In this document: positions 47,965 to 58,323 of the stretch, one piece after another
Numbering within the stretch: the first letter of the stretch is position 1
How the letters are laid out: every line of letters begins with the position of its first letter
Assembly (NCBI RefSeq): GCF_049801055.1
Contig: NZ_JBNAGF010000010.1
Location: 1-64,000 of the forward strand
Length of the DNA: 64,000 nt
DNA from: JBNAGF01 sp049801055
GTDB lineage: Bacteria; Pseudomonadota; Alphaproteobacteria; Rhodobacterales; Rhodobacteraceae
Reading direction: 5' to 3'
The notes under the pieces: generated by a model
Seen by the model: the letters and a program-made list of their open reading frames with translations, nothing else
Told to the model about the DNA's origin: nothing
Databases searched by the model: none
Made by a program: the position numbers and the translations under genes

Positions 47965-50109
47965 ATGGAAACTATCATCGTCTTTGCCCCGCTGGTCGGC
48001 AGTCTGATCTGCGGCTTCGGATACAAGTATATCGGCGAGAAGGCCGGGATGTGGACGGCGACGGGCCTGCTGTTCCTCGCCTGCCTGCTGAGCTGGATCG
48101 TCTTCTTTTCCTTCGACGGCGTGACCCAGCAGATCCCGGTTCTGCGCTTCATCGAGAGCGGCTCGCTGGCAACCGAATGGGCGATCCGGCTCGACCGGCT
48201 GACTGCCATCATGCTGATCGTTGTGACCACAGTTTCCGCGCTCGTTCATCTCTACAGCTTTGGCTACATGGCCGATGATCCGCAGTGGAAAGAGGGCGAA
48301 AGCTACAAGCCACGTTTCTTTGCCTATCTCAGCTTCTTCACCTTCGCGATGCTGATGCTGGTGACCTCGGACAACCTCGTTCAGATGTTCTTCGGCTGGG
48401 AAGGCGTGGGCGTCGCCTCCTACCTGTTAATCGGGTTTTACTATCGCAAACCGTCGGCCAATGCCGCGGCGATCAAGGCTTTCGTGGTAAACCGCGTGGG
48501 GGATTTTGGATTTGCCTTGGGCATCTTCGCGCTGTTCTTTCTGGTCGACAGCATCAACTTTGATGATGTTTTCGCGGCAACCCCGACCATCGCCGAGACA
48601 CAGCTGACCTTCCTCTGGGGCGAATGGAACGCTGCCAACCTGATCGGTGTGCTTCTGTTTATCGGCGCTATGGGCAAATCTGCACAGCTGATCCTGCACA
48701 CTTGGCTACCGGACGCTATGGAAGGCCCGACCCCCGTTTCGGCGCTGATCCACGCCGCGACCATGGTGACCGCGGGTGTGTTCCTCGTTTGTCGGATGTC
48801 GCCGCTCTATGAATTCGCACCGCAGGCCACGGCCTTCATCACCGTGCTGGGTGCAACCACCGCCTTTTTCGCCGCTACGGTGGGACTGGTTCAGACCGAC
48901 ATCAAACGGGTGATTGCTTACTCGACCTGTTCCCAGCTTGGTTACATGTTCGTTGCCGCCGGTGTCGGCATGTATTCTGCGGCGATGTTCCACCTGTTCA
49001 CACACGCGTTCTTCAAGGCGCTTTTGTTCCTTGGTGCCGGTTCGGTCATCCACGCGATGCACCATGAGCAGGACATGATGAACTACGGGGCGTTGCGAAA
49101 GAAGATCCCGTATACATTCTGGGCGATGATGATAGGCACGCTGGCCATCACCGGTGTCGGCATTCCGTTGACCACGATTGGCTTTGCCGGCTTCCTCTCG
49201 AAGGACGCTATCATCGAAAGCGCCTATGCAGGCGGGTCGGGCTATGGCTTCTGGCTTCTGGTGATCGCGGCTGCAATGACGTCGTTCTATTCGTGGCGGT
49301 TGATTTTCCTGACGTTCTACGGAAAGGCCCGGGGCGACAAACATACCCATGATCATGCGCACGAAAGTCCCAGGACCATGCTCATTCCGCTGGGCGTGCT
49401 AAGTGCCGGTGCCGTTTTCGCGGGCATGATCTGGTACAGCCAGTTCTTTGGCCATGCGGATCAGGTCGGCAAGTTCTATGGCATCCCCGTGGCCGAGGCG
49501 GCTGCCGACGGACTCGGCGAAGCGCATGGTGCGTCTGGAGGCGATGAAGTCTCTGAGAACAAGACGGCAGATGATCATTCCGACGATCACGCCGCCGACG
49601 GAGGCGATCATGGCAAAGATCCGGGTGAGCACCACTATGTGTTTGCCGGCAAACCGGGCGAGGGTGCGCTTTATATGGCACCCGACAACCACATCCTCGA
49701 AGACGCACATGCCGCGCCGAAATGGGTAAAGGTGTCTCCGTTTATCGCGATGCTGCTTGGTCTGGGTTTGTCTTTCTGGTTCTACATCGTCAATCCGGCA
49801 ATCCCGGCTCGTCTCGCAGAGAACCAGCGCCCGCTGTATCTGTTCCTCAAGAACAAATGGTATTTCGACGAGATCTACGACGCGATTTTCGTGAAGCCGA
49901 CCATGGCTTTGGGTCGCTTTCTCTGGAAGCGCGGCGATGGCAACACCATTGACGGCTTCCTGAATGGGCTCGCGATGGGGGTTGTTCCCTTCTTCACGCG
50001 GCTCGCTGGCAAGGCTCAGTCCGGATACATCTTTACTTACGCCTTCTGGATGGTGCTGGGCATTGCGGCCCTTGTCACCTGGATGTCGATCGGCGGAGGA
50101 GCGCACTGA
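47965..50109 (+). CDS. nuoL: NADH-quinone oxidoreductase subunit L
   Basis: Distal antiporter-like proton-pumping subunit with the long lateral helix. 714 residues is longer than the E. coli protein. Core motifs such as [15 protein letters not shown] and [20 protein letters not shown] are intact. The extra length is mainly a His/Asp-rich hydrophilic loop: a first cluster near residues 459-470 (HTHDHAHE) and a second near 525-560 with alternating His and Asp. Such loops occur in other Rhodobacterales as I recall; a metal-binding role is speculation. Confidence 0.96.
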   Translation: METIIVFAPLVGSLICGFGYKYIGEKAGMWTATGLLFLACLLSWIVFFSFDGVTQQIPVLRFIESGSLATEWAIRLDRLTAIMLIVVTTVSALVHLYSFGYMADDPQWKEGESYKPRFFAYLSFFTFAMLMLVTSDNLVQMFFGWEGVGVASYLLIGFYYRKPSANAAAIKAFVVNRVGDFGFALGIFALFFLVDSINFDDVFAATPTIAETQLTFLWGEWNAANLIGVLLFIGAMGKSAQLILHTWLPDAMEGPTPVSALIHAATMVTAGVFLVCRMSPLYEFAPQATAFITVLGATTAFFAATVGLVQTDIKRVIAYSTCSQLGYMFVAAGVGMYSAAMFHLFTHAFFKALLFLGAGSVIHAMHHEQDMMNYGALRKKIPYTFWAMMIGTLAITGVGIPLTTIGFAGFLSKDAIIESAYAGGSGYGFWLLVIAAAMTSFYSWRLIFLTFYGKARGDKHTHDHAHESPRTMLIPLGVLSAGAVFAGMIWYSQFFGHADQVGKFYGIPVAEAAADGLGEAHGASGGDEVSENKTADDHSDDHAADGGDHGKDPGEHHYVFAGKPGEGALYMAPDNHILEDAHAAPKWVKVSPFIAMLLGLGLSFWFYIVNPAIPARLAENQRPLYLFLKNKWYFDEIYDAIFVKPTMALGRFLWKRGDGNTIDGFLNGLAMGVVPFFTRLAGKAQSGYIFTYAFWMVLGIAALVTWMSIGGGAH

Positions 50110-51656
50110 TGGACAATATCCTTTCCATTGTCACCTTCATTCCCGCCCTCGCGGCGCTGGTACTTGCCGTGTTCCTGCGCGGCGATGATGAAGCAGCGCA
50201 GCGCAATGCGAAATGGGTGGCTTTGACCGCAACCACCGTGACATTCCTCGTTTCGATCGGGATCTACACCGGGTTCGACCCGTCCAATACCGGGTTCCAG
50301 TTCGTAGAAGAAAGCGAATGGCTGCTTGGTCTGAAATACAAGATGGGTGTGGACGGCATCAGCGTTCTCTTTGTCCTGCTGACGACTTTCATCATGCCGC
50401 TGACCATTCTGGCTAGCTGGGAGGTCACAGACCGGGTCAAGGAATACATGATCGCCTTCCTGCTGCTGGAAACGCTTATGCTGGGCGTGTTCATGGCGCT
50501 GGATCTGGTGCTGTTCTACCTTTTCTTCGAAGCAGGCCTGATCCCGATGTTCCTGATCATCGGGATCTGGGGCGGCAAGGATCGGATCTATGCAAGCTTC
50601 AAGTTCTTCCTCTACACGTTCTTCGGTTCGGTGTTGATGCTTGTGGCGATGGTCGCCATGTACGCAGATGCTGGCACCACTGACATCGAGGCGCTCCTGT
50701 CGCACAGCTTCTCGTCCGCGACGCTGAATATTCTGGGCTTCCAGATTATCGGCGGCATGCAGACGCTGATGTTCCTCGCGTTCTTCGCATCCTTTGCCGT
50801 CAAGATGCCGATGTGGCCTGTCCACACATGGTTGCCCGATGCGCACGTTCAGGCGCCCACAGCCGGGTCGGTCGTGCTGGCAGCGATCTTGCTGAAGATG
50901 GGCGGCTACGGCTTCCTGCGGTTCTCGCTGCCGATGTTTCCAGTGGGGTCGGACCTGCTGGCTCCGCTGGTGTTGTGGATGTCGGCAATCGCCGTGGTCT
51001 ACACCTCGCTGGTGGCGCTGGTGCAGGAAGATATGAAGAAGCTGATCGCCTATTCGTCCGTTGCCCATATGGGGTTCGTGACGATGGGGATTTTCGCGGC
51101 AAACCAACAGGGACTGGATGGGGCGATTTTCCAGATGCTGAGCCATGGCTTCATCTCGGCTGCCCTCTTCCTTTGTGTAGGCGTCATTTATGACCGGATG
51201 CATACAAGGGACATTGACGCCTATGGCGGGCTTGTGAACCGGATGCCGGCTTATGCGCTTGTGTTCATGTTGTTCACCATGGCCAATGTCGGCCTTCCGG
51301 GCACGTCCGGTTTCATCGGCGAATTCCTGACCCTGATGGGGGCGTTTCAGGTCAACACATGGGTAACAGCGGTTGCTGCGACCGGTGTTGTCTTCTCGGC
51401 GGCCTACGCGTTGTGGCTGTATCGCCGGGTGGTGTTTGGCGATCTGATCAAGGAAAGTCTGAAGACTATAACCGACATGACCCTGCGGGAGCGGGCCGTG
51501 TTTGCGCCGCTGATTGCCATGACGCTGTTGCTGGGGGTTTACCCGTCGCTGGTCACTGACATCATCGGGCCCTCGACCGAGGCGCTTGTTTCGAACATCG
51601 ATACCGGACTGGCGGCTGCCGAAAAATCGGCAACCGTCCAGGTCGCGTCGCACTAA
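50109..51656 (+). CDS. nuoM: NADH-quinone oxidoreductase subunit M
   Basis: Second antiporter-like proton-pumping subunit, 515 residues. [18 protein letters not shown], the [19 protein letters not shown] segment and the [14 protein letters not shown] region are diagnostic. The ATG shares one base with the nuoL stop (TGATG). Confidence 0.97.
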   Translation: MDNILSIVTFIPALAALVLAVFLRGDDEAAQRNAKWVALTATTVTFLVSIGIYTGFDPSNTGFQFVEESEWLLGLKYKMGVDGISVLFVLLTTFIMPLTILASWEVTDRVKEYMIAFLLLETLMLGVFMALDLVLFYLFFEAGLIPMFLIIGIWGGKDRIYASFKFFLYTFFGSVLMLVAMVAMYADAGTTDIEALLSHSFSSATLNILGFQIIGGMQTLMFLAFFASFAVKMPMWPVHTWLPDAHVQAPTAGSVVLAAILLKMGGYGFLRFSLPMFPVGSDLLAPLVLWMSAIAVVYTSLVALVQEDMKKLIAYSSVAHMGFVTMGIFAANQQGLDGAIFQMLSHGFISAALFLCVGVIYDRMHTRDIDAYGGLVNRMPAYALVFMLFTMANVGLPGTSGFIGEFLTLMGAFQVNTWVTAVAATGVVFSAAYALWLYRRVVFGDLIKESLKTITDMTLRERAVFAPLIAMTLLLGVYPSLVTDIIGPSTEALVSNIDTGLAAAEKSATVQVASH

Positions 51657-51671
51657 GGGAGCCGTGGGGAC

Positions 51672-53114
51672 ATGATCCAGGCTGATCTGACCGTAATCCT
51701 GCCGGAAATCATACTGGCTGTGTATGCCATGGTTGCCCTGATCTTCGCGGTGTATACTGCGAAGGATGCGCTGGGGTCGCTGCTGGTGTGGGTGACCAGT
51801 GGCGTCATGGCGGTGCTGGCGATCTGGATCGCCACCCGGTCGGGTGGCACCAACGTAGCGTTCAATGGCATGTTCATTGATGACGGCTTTGCCCGCTTTG
51901 CCAAGGTTGCGATCCTGCTGTCGGCGGCTGCGGTGCTGCTAATGAGCCGCGAATACATGGCGCGTCGCGATCTGCTGCGGTTTGAGTACCCGCTTCTCGT
52001 CGCGTTGGCTGCTGTCGGTATGATGATGATGGTCTCGGCCGGTGACCTGATGTCGCTCTACATGGGGCTGGAGTTGCAGTCCCTCGCGCTCTATGTGGTC
52101 GCTTCGCTGCGACGCGACAGTGTGAAATCCACCGAGGCGGGGCTGAAGTATTTTGTGCTTGGCGCACTCAGTTCCGGGCTTCTGCTCTATGGTGCGTCAC
52201 TGGTCTATGGCTTCTCCGGCACCACCTTGTTCTCTGGCATCATCAAGACTGCCCAGCACGGTGAACTGTCGCTGGGTCTTCTCTTTGGTTTGATCTTCCT
52301 GATTTCGGGGCTTGCATTCAAGGTTTCGGCTGTGCCGTTCCACATGTGGACACCAGATGTTTACGAAGGTTCTCCGACACCGGTAACCGCGTTCTTTGCC
52401 ACGGCGCCGAAAGTCGCGGCGATGGCGCTGTTCGCTCGGTTGATGCATGACGCGTTCGGGGCTGCGGTGCAGGATTGGCAGCAGGTGATTGTCCTGCTTT
52501 CGGTGCTGTCGATGTTTCTGGGGGCCGTTGCTGCAATCGGTCAACGCGATATCAAGCGACTGATGGCGTTCTCGTCGATCGCGCATATGGGATATGCGCT
52601 GATCGGGCTTGCCGCCGGAACCGAGGCAGGTGTCAAATCGATGCTGATCTATCTTGCCATCTACGTGACGATGAATGTGGGAACATTCGCCTTTATCCTG
52701 ATGCTGGAACGGGATGGGAAACCAGTGACAGACATCGACGCGCTGCGCATGTATTCCCGCCGCGAACCGGCCAAGGCGTTGGCGGTTCTGGTCCTTATGT
52801 TCAGCCTTGCCGGCGTTCCGCCGATGCTGGGATTCTTTGCCAAGCTGGGCGTTTGGCAAGCGGGCGTTCAGGCCGGGTTGCTGGGTCTGGTCATCGCCTC
52901 GGCTGTGGCCTCGGTGATCGGAGCCTTCTACTACCTGCGGATCGTCTTTTTCATGTATTTCGGAGAAGAGCAGGGTGACGAGCTGGAAACCCGTGGTTCG
53001 CCTGTTCTTGTCGGAGCACTGATGGCCTCGGCCGGGTTGATGGTGGTGGGGCTGTTCTACCAGTTCGGTGTTGAAAACGCCGCAGCGGCCGCCGCGGCCA
53101 CCCTTGTCAACTGA
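51672..53114 (+). CDS. nuoN: NADH-quinone oxidoreductase subunit N
   Basis: Third antiporter-like subunit, 480 residues with about 14 helices; [39 protein letters not shown] and [14 protein letters not shown] are its signatures. AAGGGAGCCG precedes the ATG. Last nuo gene, followed by the operon terminator. Confidence 0.97.
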   Translation: MIQADLTVILPEIILAVYAMVALIFAVYTAKDALGSLLVWVTSGVMAVLAIWIATRSGGTNVAFNGMFIDDGFARFAKVAILLSAAAVLLMSREYMARRDLLRFEYPLLVALAAVGMMMMVSAGDLMSLYMGLELQSLALYVVASLRRDSVKSTEAGLKYFVLGALSSGLLLYGASLVYGFSGTTLFSGIIKTAQHGELSLGLLFGLIFLISGLAFKVSAVPFHMWTPDVYEGSPTPVTAFFATAPKVAAMALFARLMHDAFGAAVQDWQQVIVLLSVLSMFLGAVAAIGQRDIKRLMAFSSIAHMGYALIGLAAGTEAGVKSMLIYLAIYVTMNVGTFAFILMLERDGKPVTDIDALRMYSRREPAKALAVLVLMFSLAGVPPMLGFFAKLGVWQAGVQAGLLGLVIASAVASVIGAFYYLRIVFFMYFGEEQGDELETRGSPVLVGALMASAGLMVVGLFYQFGVENAAAAAAATLVN

Positions 53115-53136
53115 TCCCGGGATCTGCGAAATTGCC

Positions 53137-53168
53137 AAAAGGCTCGGTCCCGCGACCGGGCCTTTTTT
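53137..53168 (+). terminator. Intrinsic terminator after nuoN
   Basis: AAAAGGCTCGGTC-CCGC-GACCGGGCCTTTTTT: a 13-bp stem with a single G-T pair and a six-T run. birA's AAGGAG ribosome-binding site lies only three bases past the T-run, so any birA transcript made from nuo must read through it. Confidence 0.88.
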
Positions 53169-53182
53169 CAAGGAGTAGGCTG

Positions 53183-53932
53183 ATGAGCGACTGGCCTTCG
53201 GGATATGGCAAACGTGTGCTTGATGAGGTGGACAGCACCCTCAACGAGGCATCACGAATTGCACCGGGCCTGTCGGGTCCTGAATGGATATTGGCGCATC
53301 GGCAAACCACAGGGCGCGGAAGACGCGGGCGACCCTGGAGCGACCCGCAGGGCAATCTGTCAGCGACGCTTGTGATGCGCCCGCAGGGCACGCCTGATCA
53401 GGCGGCCCTACGGAGTTTTGTGGCGGCTCTGGCCCTGTTTGACGCAGCGGTGGCCGTGACCGGCCGTGCAGACGGATTGTCATTGAAATGGCCCAACGAC
53501 GTTTTGCTGAACGGCGGTAAACTGGCCGGGATCCTACTAGAGAGTACGGGGCAGGGCACAACGGTGTCTCACCTTGCCATTGGCATCGGGGTCAATCTCT
53601 CTGAGGCGCCGTCTTGGGGATCTCTGGAAGGGACGGCACTTCGGCCGGTTTCGTTGCTGTCTGAGACAGGGGCTCAGGTGGACCCCGAAACATTTCTGAC
53701 TGAACTGGCGGCCAGCTACGCCCATTATGAGGATCAATTCGTTACCTATGGGTTCGAGCCGATCCGGCTGGCCTGGCTTTCCCGTGCCGCGCGATTGGGT
53801 GAAACCATAACAGCGCGCACAGCGTTATCCGAAACCGTCGGGACGTTTGAGACGGTGGACGACACCGGCAACCTTGTCCTAAACACCGCCAAGGGCCGGG
53901 TCAGCATTCCGGCGGCGGATGTGTTTTTCTAA
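53183..53932 (+). CDS. birA: Biotin-protein ligase, monofunctional
   Basis: Attaches biotin to carrier lysines, here presumably acetyl-CoA carboxylase BCCP and MccA. The 249-residue protein begins close to the catalytic domain; TTGRGRRGRPW (about 42-52) is the biotinyl-AMP loop and KWPNDVLLNGGKLAGIL the lysine-containing core. There is no N-terminal DNA-binding domain, so it is not a repressor like E. coli BirA. The ATG at 53183 has an AAGGAG site. Twelve bases separate it from coaX. Confidence 0.93.
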   Translation: MSDWPSGYGKRVLDEVDSTLNEASRIAPGLSGPEWILAHRQTTGRGRRGRPWSDPQGNLSATLVMRPQGTPDQAALRSFVAALALFDAAVAVTGRADGLSLKWPNDVLLNGGKLAGILLESTGQGTTVSHLAIGIGVNLSEAPSWGSLEGTALRPVSLLSETGAQVDPETFLTELAASYAHYEDQFVTYGFEPIRLAWLSRAARLGETITARTALSETVGTFETVDDTGNLVLNTAKGRVSIPAADVFF

Positions 53933-53944
53933 AGGGGGAAGAAC

Positions 53945-54718
53945 ATGCTTCTTGCAATTGATTGCGGCAACACCAACACGGTGTTCTCGATTTGGGACGG
54001 CGAGAAGTTCCTGTGCACGCTCCGGACGTCGACTCATCACGCCCGCACGGCCGATGCCTATTTCACCTGGTACTCTACTCTGGTGAAGCACTATGGGATC
54101 GAAGCCGATATCACCGAAGTGATCATCTCGTCGACCGTTCCCCGCGTGGTATTCAACCTGCGTGTCTTTGCCGATCGGTTCTTTGGCTGCCGTCCTCTGG
54201 TTGTTGGCAAACCCGAAACACTGCTGCCGGCACCACCGCGCGTCGACGAGGGCACACAGGTCGGGTCAGACCGGTTGGTCAATACGGCCGGGGCATTTGA
54301 CCGCCATGGCGGTGACCTGATTGTGGTGGATTTTGGAACGGCGACGACTTTCGATGTCGTAGCCCTTGATGGAGCTTATGTCGGAGGCGTCATTGCTCCG
54401 GGCGTGAACCTGAGCCTCGAGGCCTTGCATCTGGCCGCAGCTGCTCTACCTCATGTCGACATTTCAAAGCCCCAGAAGGTGATTGGCACAAATACGGTGG
54501 AATGCATTCAATCCGGCGTTTTCTGGGGTTATGTGGGTCTCGTTCGCGAAGTCTGCCAACGGATCAAGGCAGAGCGCGGCGTGCCGATGAAAGTCATTTC
54601 CACTGGCGGCCTCGCCCCCCTGTTTCAGCAGGCTGTGGATCTGTTTGATGCATTTGAAGAAGACCTGACGATGCACGGGCTTACCGTGATACATCGCTAC
54701 AACAAGGATAACGGCTGA
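53945..54718 (+). CDS. coaX: Type III pantothenate kinase
   Basis: First enzyme of coenzyme A synthesis; phosphorylates pantothenate and needs a monovalent cation. The ASKHA-fold motifs are AIDCGNTNTVFSIWDG at the N terminus (Asp6), GSDRLVNTAGAF and VVDFGTATTFDVV. 257 residues is normal. The order birA-coaX-rnj after nuoN is common in alphaproteobacteria. Confidence 0.94.
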   Translation: MLLAIDCGNTNTVFSIWDGEKFLCTLRTSTHHARTADAYFTWYSTLVKHYGIEADITEVIISSTVPRVVFNLRVFADRFFGCRPLVVGKPETLLPAPPRVDEGTQVGSDRLVNTAGAFDRHGGDLIVVDFGTATTFDVVALDGAYVGGVIAPGVNLSLEALHLAAAALPHVDISKPQKVIGTNTVECIQSGVFWGYVGLVREVCQRIKAERGVPMKVISTGGLAPLFQQAVDLFDAFEEDLTMHGLTVIHRYNKDNG

Positions 54719-54720
54719 CA

Positions 54721-56388
54721 ATGAGCAGCGAGAGATTGATATATCTGCCCCTCGGCGGAGCGGGCGAAATCGGCATGAACGCCTATGTCTATGGCTATGG
54801 TGCACCTGGCAAGGAACGCCTGATTGTGGTGGACCTCGGCGTGGCGTTTCCGGATATGGACACAACCCCTGGTGTGGACCTGATTCTGCCCGATATAAGC
54901 TGGCTGAAAGAGCGTGCTGACCGGATCGACGGTGTTTTCGTTACCCATGCACACGAGGACCACATAGGTGCGATCGCCCATACCTATGCGGCGCTCAAGG
55001 CTCCGATCTATGCACGAGCATTCACCGCCAATCTTGCCCGACGCAAGATGGCGGATGCCGGGCATCCCGAGGATTCCGTCCAAACCGTGTCAGCCTGGCC
55101 AGAAACGCTCAAGGCTGGACCGTTCGAAGTTGGTTTCGTGCCGCTGTCGCATTCCATCCCGGAAAGCGCCGGGCTGGTAATCGACACTCCGGCAGGCCGT
55201 TTGGTCCATTCAGGTGATTTCAAGATCGACCCGGAGCCGGTGGTCGGAGAGCCTTTTGACCCCGGTCTGTGGGAAGCGATTGCAAAAACCGGGGTCAAAG
55301 CCCTGATCTGCGACAGCACGAACGTGTTCTCACCGCATCCAGGGCGGTCGGAATCCGAGCTGTCTTCCGAAATCGAAACACTAATCGCGGCTCAACCGGG
55401 CATGGTTGTGGCAACCACCTTTGCCTCGAACGTTGCACGTCTCAAGACGCTGGCGGAGGCGGGGCAGCGAGCCGGTCGCTCTGTGGTGCTGTTCGGGCGG
55501 GCGATGCGACGGATGGTCGAAGCGGCGGTGGAGACCGGGGTGCTCACCGATTTCCCACGGGTCATTAGCCCTGAAGAGGCGCAGGACCTGCCGCGCCAAA
55601 GCCTTATGCTGTTGGCAACCGGAAGTCAGGGTGAACGCCGCGCTGCCTCGGCGCAACTGGCGCGCGGCAAATACCGTGGCATGACTATGGCCGAAGGTGA
55701 CCTGTTCCTGTTCTCCTCCAAGACCATTCCCGGGAATGAGCGCGGCGTTATCCGCATCATGAACCAGTTCAGCGAAATGGGCGTTGACGTCGTGGATGAC
55801 AGCTCGGGGCGTTATCATGTTTCGGGCCATGCCAACCGACCGGATCTTGAACGGATGCATGATCTGGTGAACCCGCAGATGGTCATTCCGATGCATGGAG
55901 AGCATCGCCACTTGCGCGAACACGCAAAGCTGGCCAAGGAACGGGGCAGACAGGGGATTGTTGCGGTCAACGGAATGATGCTGGACCTGTCAGGCGAGGC
56001 ACCTGTCGTGTCGGAATACGTCGACACCGGCCGAACATATTTGGATGGTTCGGTCCAGATTGGTGCGCTCGACGGGGTGGTTCGCGACAGGATTCGCCTC
56101 GCGCTGAACGGCCATGTAACTGTAACGGTAATCCTTGATGAAGAAGACGAACCGCTGGGTGAGCCGTGGTGTGATACCAAGGGTTTGCCAGAGGCTGGGA
56201 GTTCCAAGGCTGATCTTGTCGAGATCTGCGAGGCGGATCTGCACCAGTTCCTGATGCGGGCAGACGCCAAGACCTTGCGCAACGACGACAAGCTCGAAGA
56301 AGCGCTTCGGCGAATTGTGCGGCAGACTGCCTTGTCGGAAATCGGCCGCAAGCCTGAGGTCACGGTGGTGATCAGCCGCTTGCGCTGA
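54721..56388 (+). CDS. rnj: Ribonuclease J
   Basis: Metallo-beta-lactamase/beta-CASP ribonuclease with endo- and 5'-exonuclease activity in RNA maturation and decay. The zinc motif THAHEDHIGA (His76, His78, Asp80, His81) and the later HSGDFKIDPEPV and HVSGHA motifs are intact. 555 residues is typical. It starts two bases after coaX and ends before a strong hairpin terminator. With an RhlE-like helicase nearby, the window holds two RNA-metabolism genes. Confidence 0.93.
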   Translation: MSSERLIYLPLGGAGEIGMNAYVYGYGAPGKERLIVVDLGVAFPDMDTTPGVDLILPDISWLKERADRIDGVFVTHAHEDHIGAIAHTYAALKAPIYARAFTANLARRKMADAGHPEDSVQTVSAWPETLKAGPFEVGFVPLSHSIPESAGLVIDTPAGRLVHSGDFKIDPEPVVGEPFDPGLWEAIAKTGVKALICDSTNVFSPHPGRSESELSSEIETLIAAQPGMVVATTFASNVARLKTLAEAGQRAGRSVVLFGRAMRRMVEAAVETGVLTDFPRVISPEEAQDLPRQSLMLLATGSQGERRAASAQLARGKYRGMTMAEGDLFLFSSKTIPGNERGVIRIMNQFSEMGVDVVDDSSGRYHVSGHANRPDLERMHDLVNPQMVIPMHGEHRHLREHAKLAKERGRQGIVAVNGMMLDLSGEAPVVSEYVDTGRTYLDGSVQIGALDGVVRDRIRLALNGHVTVTVILDEEDEPLGEPWCDTKGLPEAGSSKADLVEICEADLHQFLMRADAKTLRNDDKLEEALRRIVRQTALSEIGRKPEVTVVISRLR

Positions 56389-56418
56389 ACCCGCTATCTG
56401 GCGGCGGTCTCAGAACGC

Positions 56419-56455
56419 AATACGCCGCGCTTGTTGCAAGCGCGGCGTATTTGTT
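56419..56455. terminator. Terminator downstream of rnj
   Basis: AATACGCCGCGCTTG-TTG-CAAGCGCGGCGTATT is a perfect 15-bp stem with a 3-base loop, followed on the plus strand by TGTTT. Its symmetry lets it act in both directions, serving rnj and the convergent small gene. Confidence 0.88.
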
Positions 56456-56476
56456 TCGGAACCGGCGCAGTTCCGG

Positions 56477-56656
56477 TCAGTGACGCAGAGGACGCGCGCA
56501 ATCAGGCGCCAGGTGCAGCTTTTTCGGCAGATTGATCAGCGCAGCCGCCAGAGATTTCAAACCCTTGGCAAGAAACACGGCGCGCTGGCTTTCAGCTTCA
56601 CGGCAGACCGCACGGATTTCTTCCGGCGACAGGATCTTGATTTCGGTCTCGTTCAT
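56477..56656 (-). CDS. Small basic protein of unknown function
   Basis: A 59-residue frame from the ATG at 56656, reading MNETEIKILSPEEIRAVCRE at its start and continuing with a helical, Ala/Leu/Lys-rich body (AKGLKSLAAALINLPKKL). The pattern recalls short Rhodobacterales proteins with an EEIR helix of unknown role, but I cannot name the family. The ribosome-binding site is weak. It lies between two terminators, so it would be a single-gene transcript read from the AT-rich region 56657-56780. Confidence 0.5.
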   Translation of the reverse strand: MNETEIKILSPEEIRAVCREAESQRAVFLAKGLKSLAAALINLPKKLHLAPDCARPLRH

Positions 56657-56784
56657 GGGTCTCGGCTTTCTTGAACAAATGGTCAATTTCCCGTTTGATT
56701 AAGGCTCGCCAAAAAAAATGAGCACCCAAAAAACAGGAAATCCTGCCATGCAAAAAATGCAATGGTTGTGCGTTTGATGCATGA

Positions 56785-56811
56785 CAAAGCGCCGCCCTTT
56801 TGGGGCGGCGC
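56785..56811 (-). terminator. Terminator of the DEAD-box helicase gene
   Basis: On the minus strand GCGCCGCCC-CAAAA-GGGCGGCGC forms a 9-bp stem followed by TTTGT, 28 bases past the helicase stop. Between here and 56656 lies AT-rich sequence with a CAGGA-AA-TCCTG palindrome (56734-56745). Confidence 0.75.
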
Positions 56812-56839
56812 ATGCGGTTGGTGAACTGTAGAAGTTGGC

Positions 56840-58225
56840 TTAGCTTGCGCGGCGCTCGTCAAAGCTCAGCGCGATAAAGCTGGGCATGTGATCGCCCATA
56901 CCCACAACCGGTTCCCGGTTTCCGCGGCCTCGCCCAGTGCCTTTGTCGGAGCCCTTGTCGGCTCCCTTGCGGCCACGGCCCGAATCCTTGCGCTCGCTTT
57001 TTTCGGCGCGTGCCTTTTCGGGCTTCGGAGCGGCTTCGCGTTCGGCCTTTGGCGCTTTTTCAGCCTTTGGTTCGGCTTTCAAAGGCGAGTCCAGACGGGG
57101 GATCTCTTTCTGGATCAGGCGTTCGATCGCATCCAGAGCTTTCTCATCACGCGGAATGCAGATTGTGATCGCTTTGCCTTCGCGGCCGGCACGGCCAGTG
57201 CGGCCGATACGGTGAACATAATCCTCGGCATGGCCGGGGACATCGAAGTTGAACACGTGGCTTACCGAGGGAATGTCCAGTCCGCGCGCAGCCACGTCGG
57301 ATGCCACTAACAGCCGCAATGAGCCGTCGCGGAAGCCATCAAGCGTCTTCATGCGCTGCGATTGCTCGAGATCGCCGTGAATGGCGGCGGCGTTGTAACC
57401 ATATTTCTTCAGCGATTTGGCGCAGATATCCACGTCGGACTTGCGGTTGCAAAAGATGATGGCATTGGTGCACTTGTCACCTTCGGCGTCGATCAGAGCG
57501 CGCAAGAGCTTCCGTTTTTCACTCGCTTCTCGGTCGCGGCGCGATCCCTTGAACTTGACCACAGCTTGCTCGATCGTTTCAGAGGCCGTTGCCTGGCGGG
57601 CCACCTCGATTCGAGCCGGTGCCGACAGGAATGTGTTTGTGATCCGTTCGATCTCGGGTGCCATGGTGGCCGAGAAGAACAGCGTCTGGCGCGTAAACGG
57701 GGTCAGCGAGAAGATGCGTTCGATATCCGGTATAAAGCCCATATCGAGCATTCGGTCCGCCTCATCGACGACCATGATCTGCACACCGGTCAGCAGCAGT
57801 TTACCGCGCTCGAAATGATCAAGCAGCCGGCCAGGCGTTGCGATCAGCACGTCAACCCCACGGTCGATCAGCGCCTCTTGCTCCTTGAAGGAAACGCCAC
57901 CAATCAGTAGCGCCTTTGTGAGCTTGAGATGCTTGGAATAGGTATCGAAGTTCTCCGCCACCTGCGCGGCAAGTTCCCGTGTCGGGCACAGCACAAGGCT
58001 GCGTGGCATCCGAGCACGCGCTCGGCCACGGGCCAGCAGCGTTATCATTGGCAGGGTGAAACTGGCTGTCTTTCCGGTTCCGGTCTGGGCGATGCCCAGA
58101 ACATCCTGCCCTGCCAGCGCAGGGGGAATCGCCCCGGCCTGAATTGGGGTAGGGGTTTCATACCCGGCTTCGTCGATAGCTTTGAGAACCTTCGGGTTCA
58201 GGTTCAGGTCTGAGAATTTTGTCAT
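56840..58225 (-). CDS. DEAD-box ATP-dependent RNA helicase, RhlE-like
   Basis: Unwinds short RNA duplexes, with likely roles in ribosome assembly or mRNA decay. The core has AQTGTGKT (46-53), PTRELAAQV, a DEAD box near 153, SAT and HRIGRTGR. From about residue 375 the tail is Lys/Ala/Glu/Arg-rich low complexity with RGRKGADKG and RGRGNREP, an RNA-binding type of extension. 461 residues from the ATG at 58225; longer in-frame starts run into the structured leader. The ribosome-binding site partly lies in a CCGC-AAAAC-GCGG hairpin. Confidence 0.92.
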   Translation of the reverse strand: MTKFSDLNLNPKVLKAIDEAGYETPTPIQAGAIPPALAGQDVLGIAQTGTGKTASFTLPMITLLARGRARARMPRSLVLCPTRELAAQVAENFDTYSKHLKLTKALLIGGVSFKEQEALIDRGVDVLIATPGRLLDHFERGKLLLTGVQIMVVDEADRMLDMGFIPDIERIFSLTPFTRQTLFFSATMAPEIERITNTFLSAPARIEVARQATASETIEQAVVKFKGSRRDREASEKRKLLRALIDAEGDKCTNAIIFCNRKSDVDICAKSLKKYGYNAAAIHGDLEQSQRMKTLDGFRDGSLRLLVASDVAARGLDIPSVSHVFNFDVPGHAEDYVHRIGRTGRAGREGKAITICIPRDEKALDAIERLIQKEIPRLDSPLKAEPKAEKAPKAEREAAPKPEKARAEKSERKDSGRGRKGADKGSDKGTGRGRGNREPVVGMGDHMPSFIALSFDERRAS

Positions 58226-58323
58226 ATGTTTCCGCGTTTTGCGGACACTGACCTGGCCCGCACGTCTGTTCGGAGCCGGACCCGTACGGTCCTGTGCTGA
58301 TTGCACATGATGGCTCGGGGCGG

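Noticed and set aside
50037..51653. Long open frame on the minus strand opposite nuoM
   Set aside because: His/Arg/Gln-rich shadow of a membrane protein gene; no start signal or motif.
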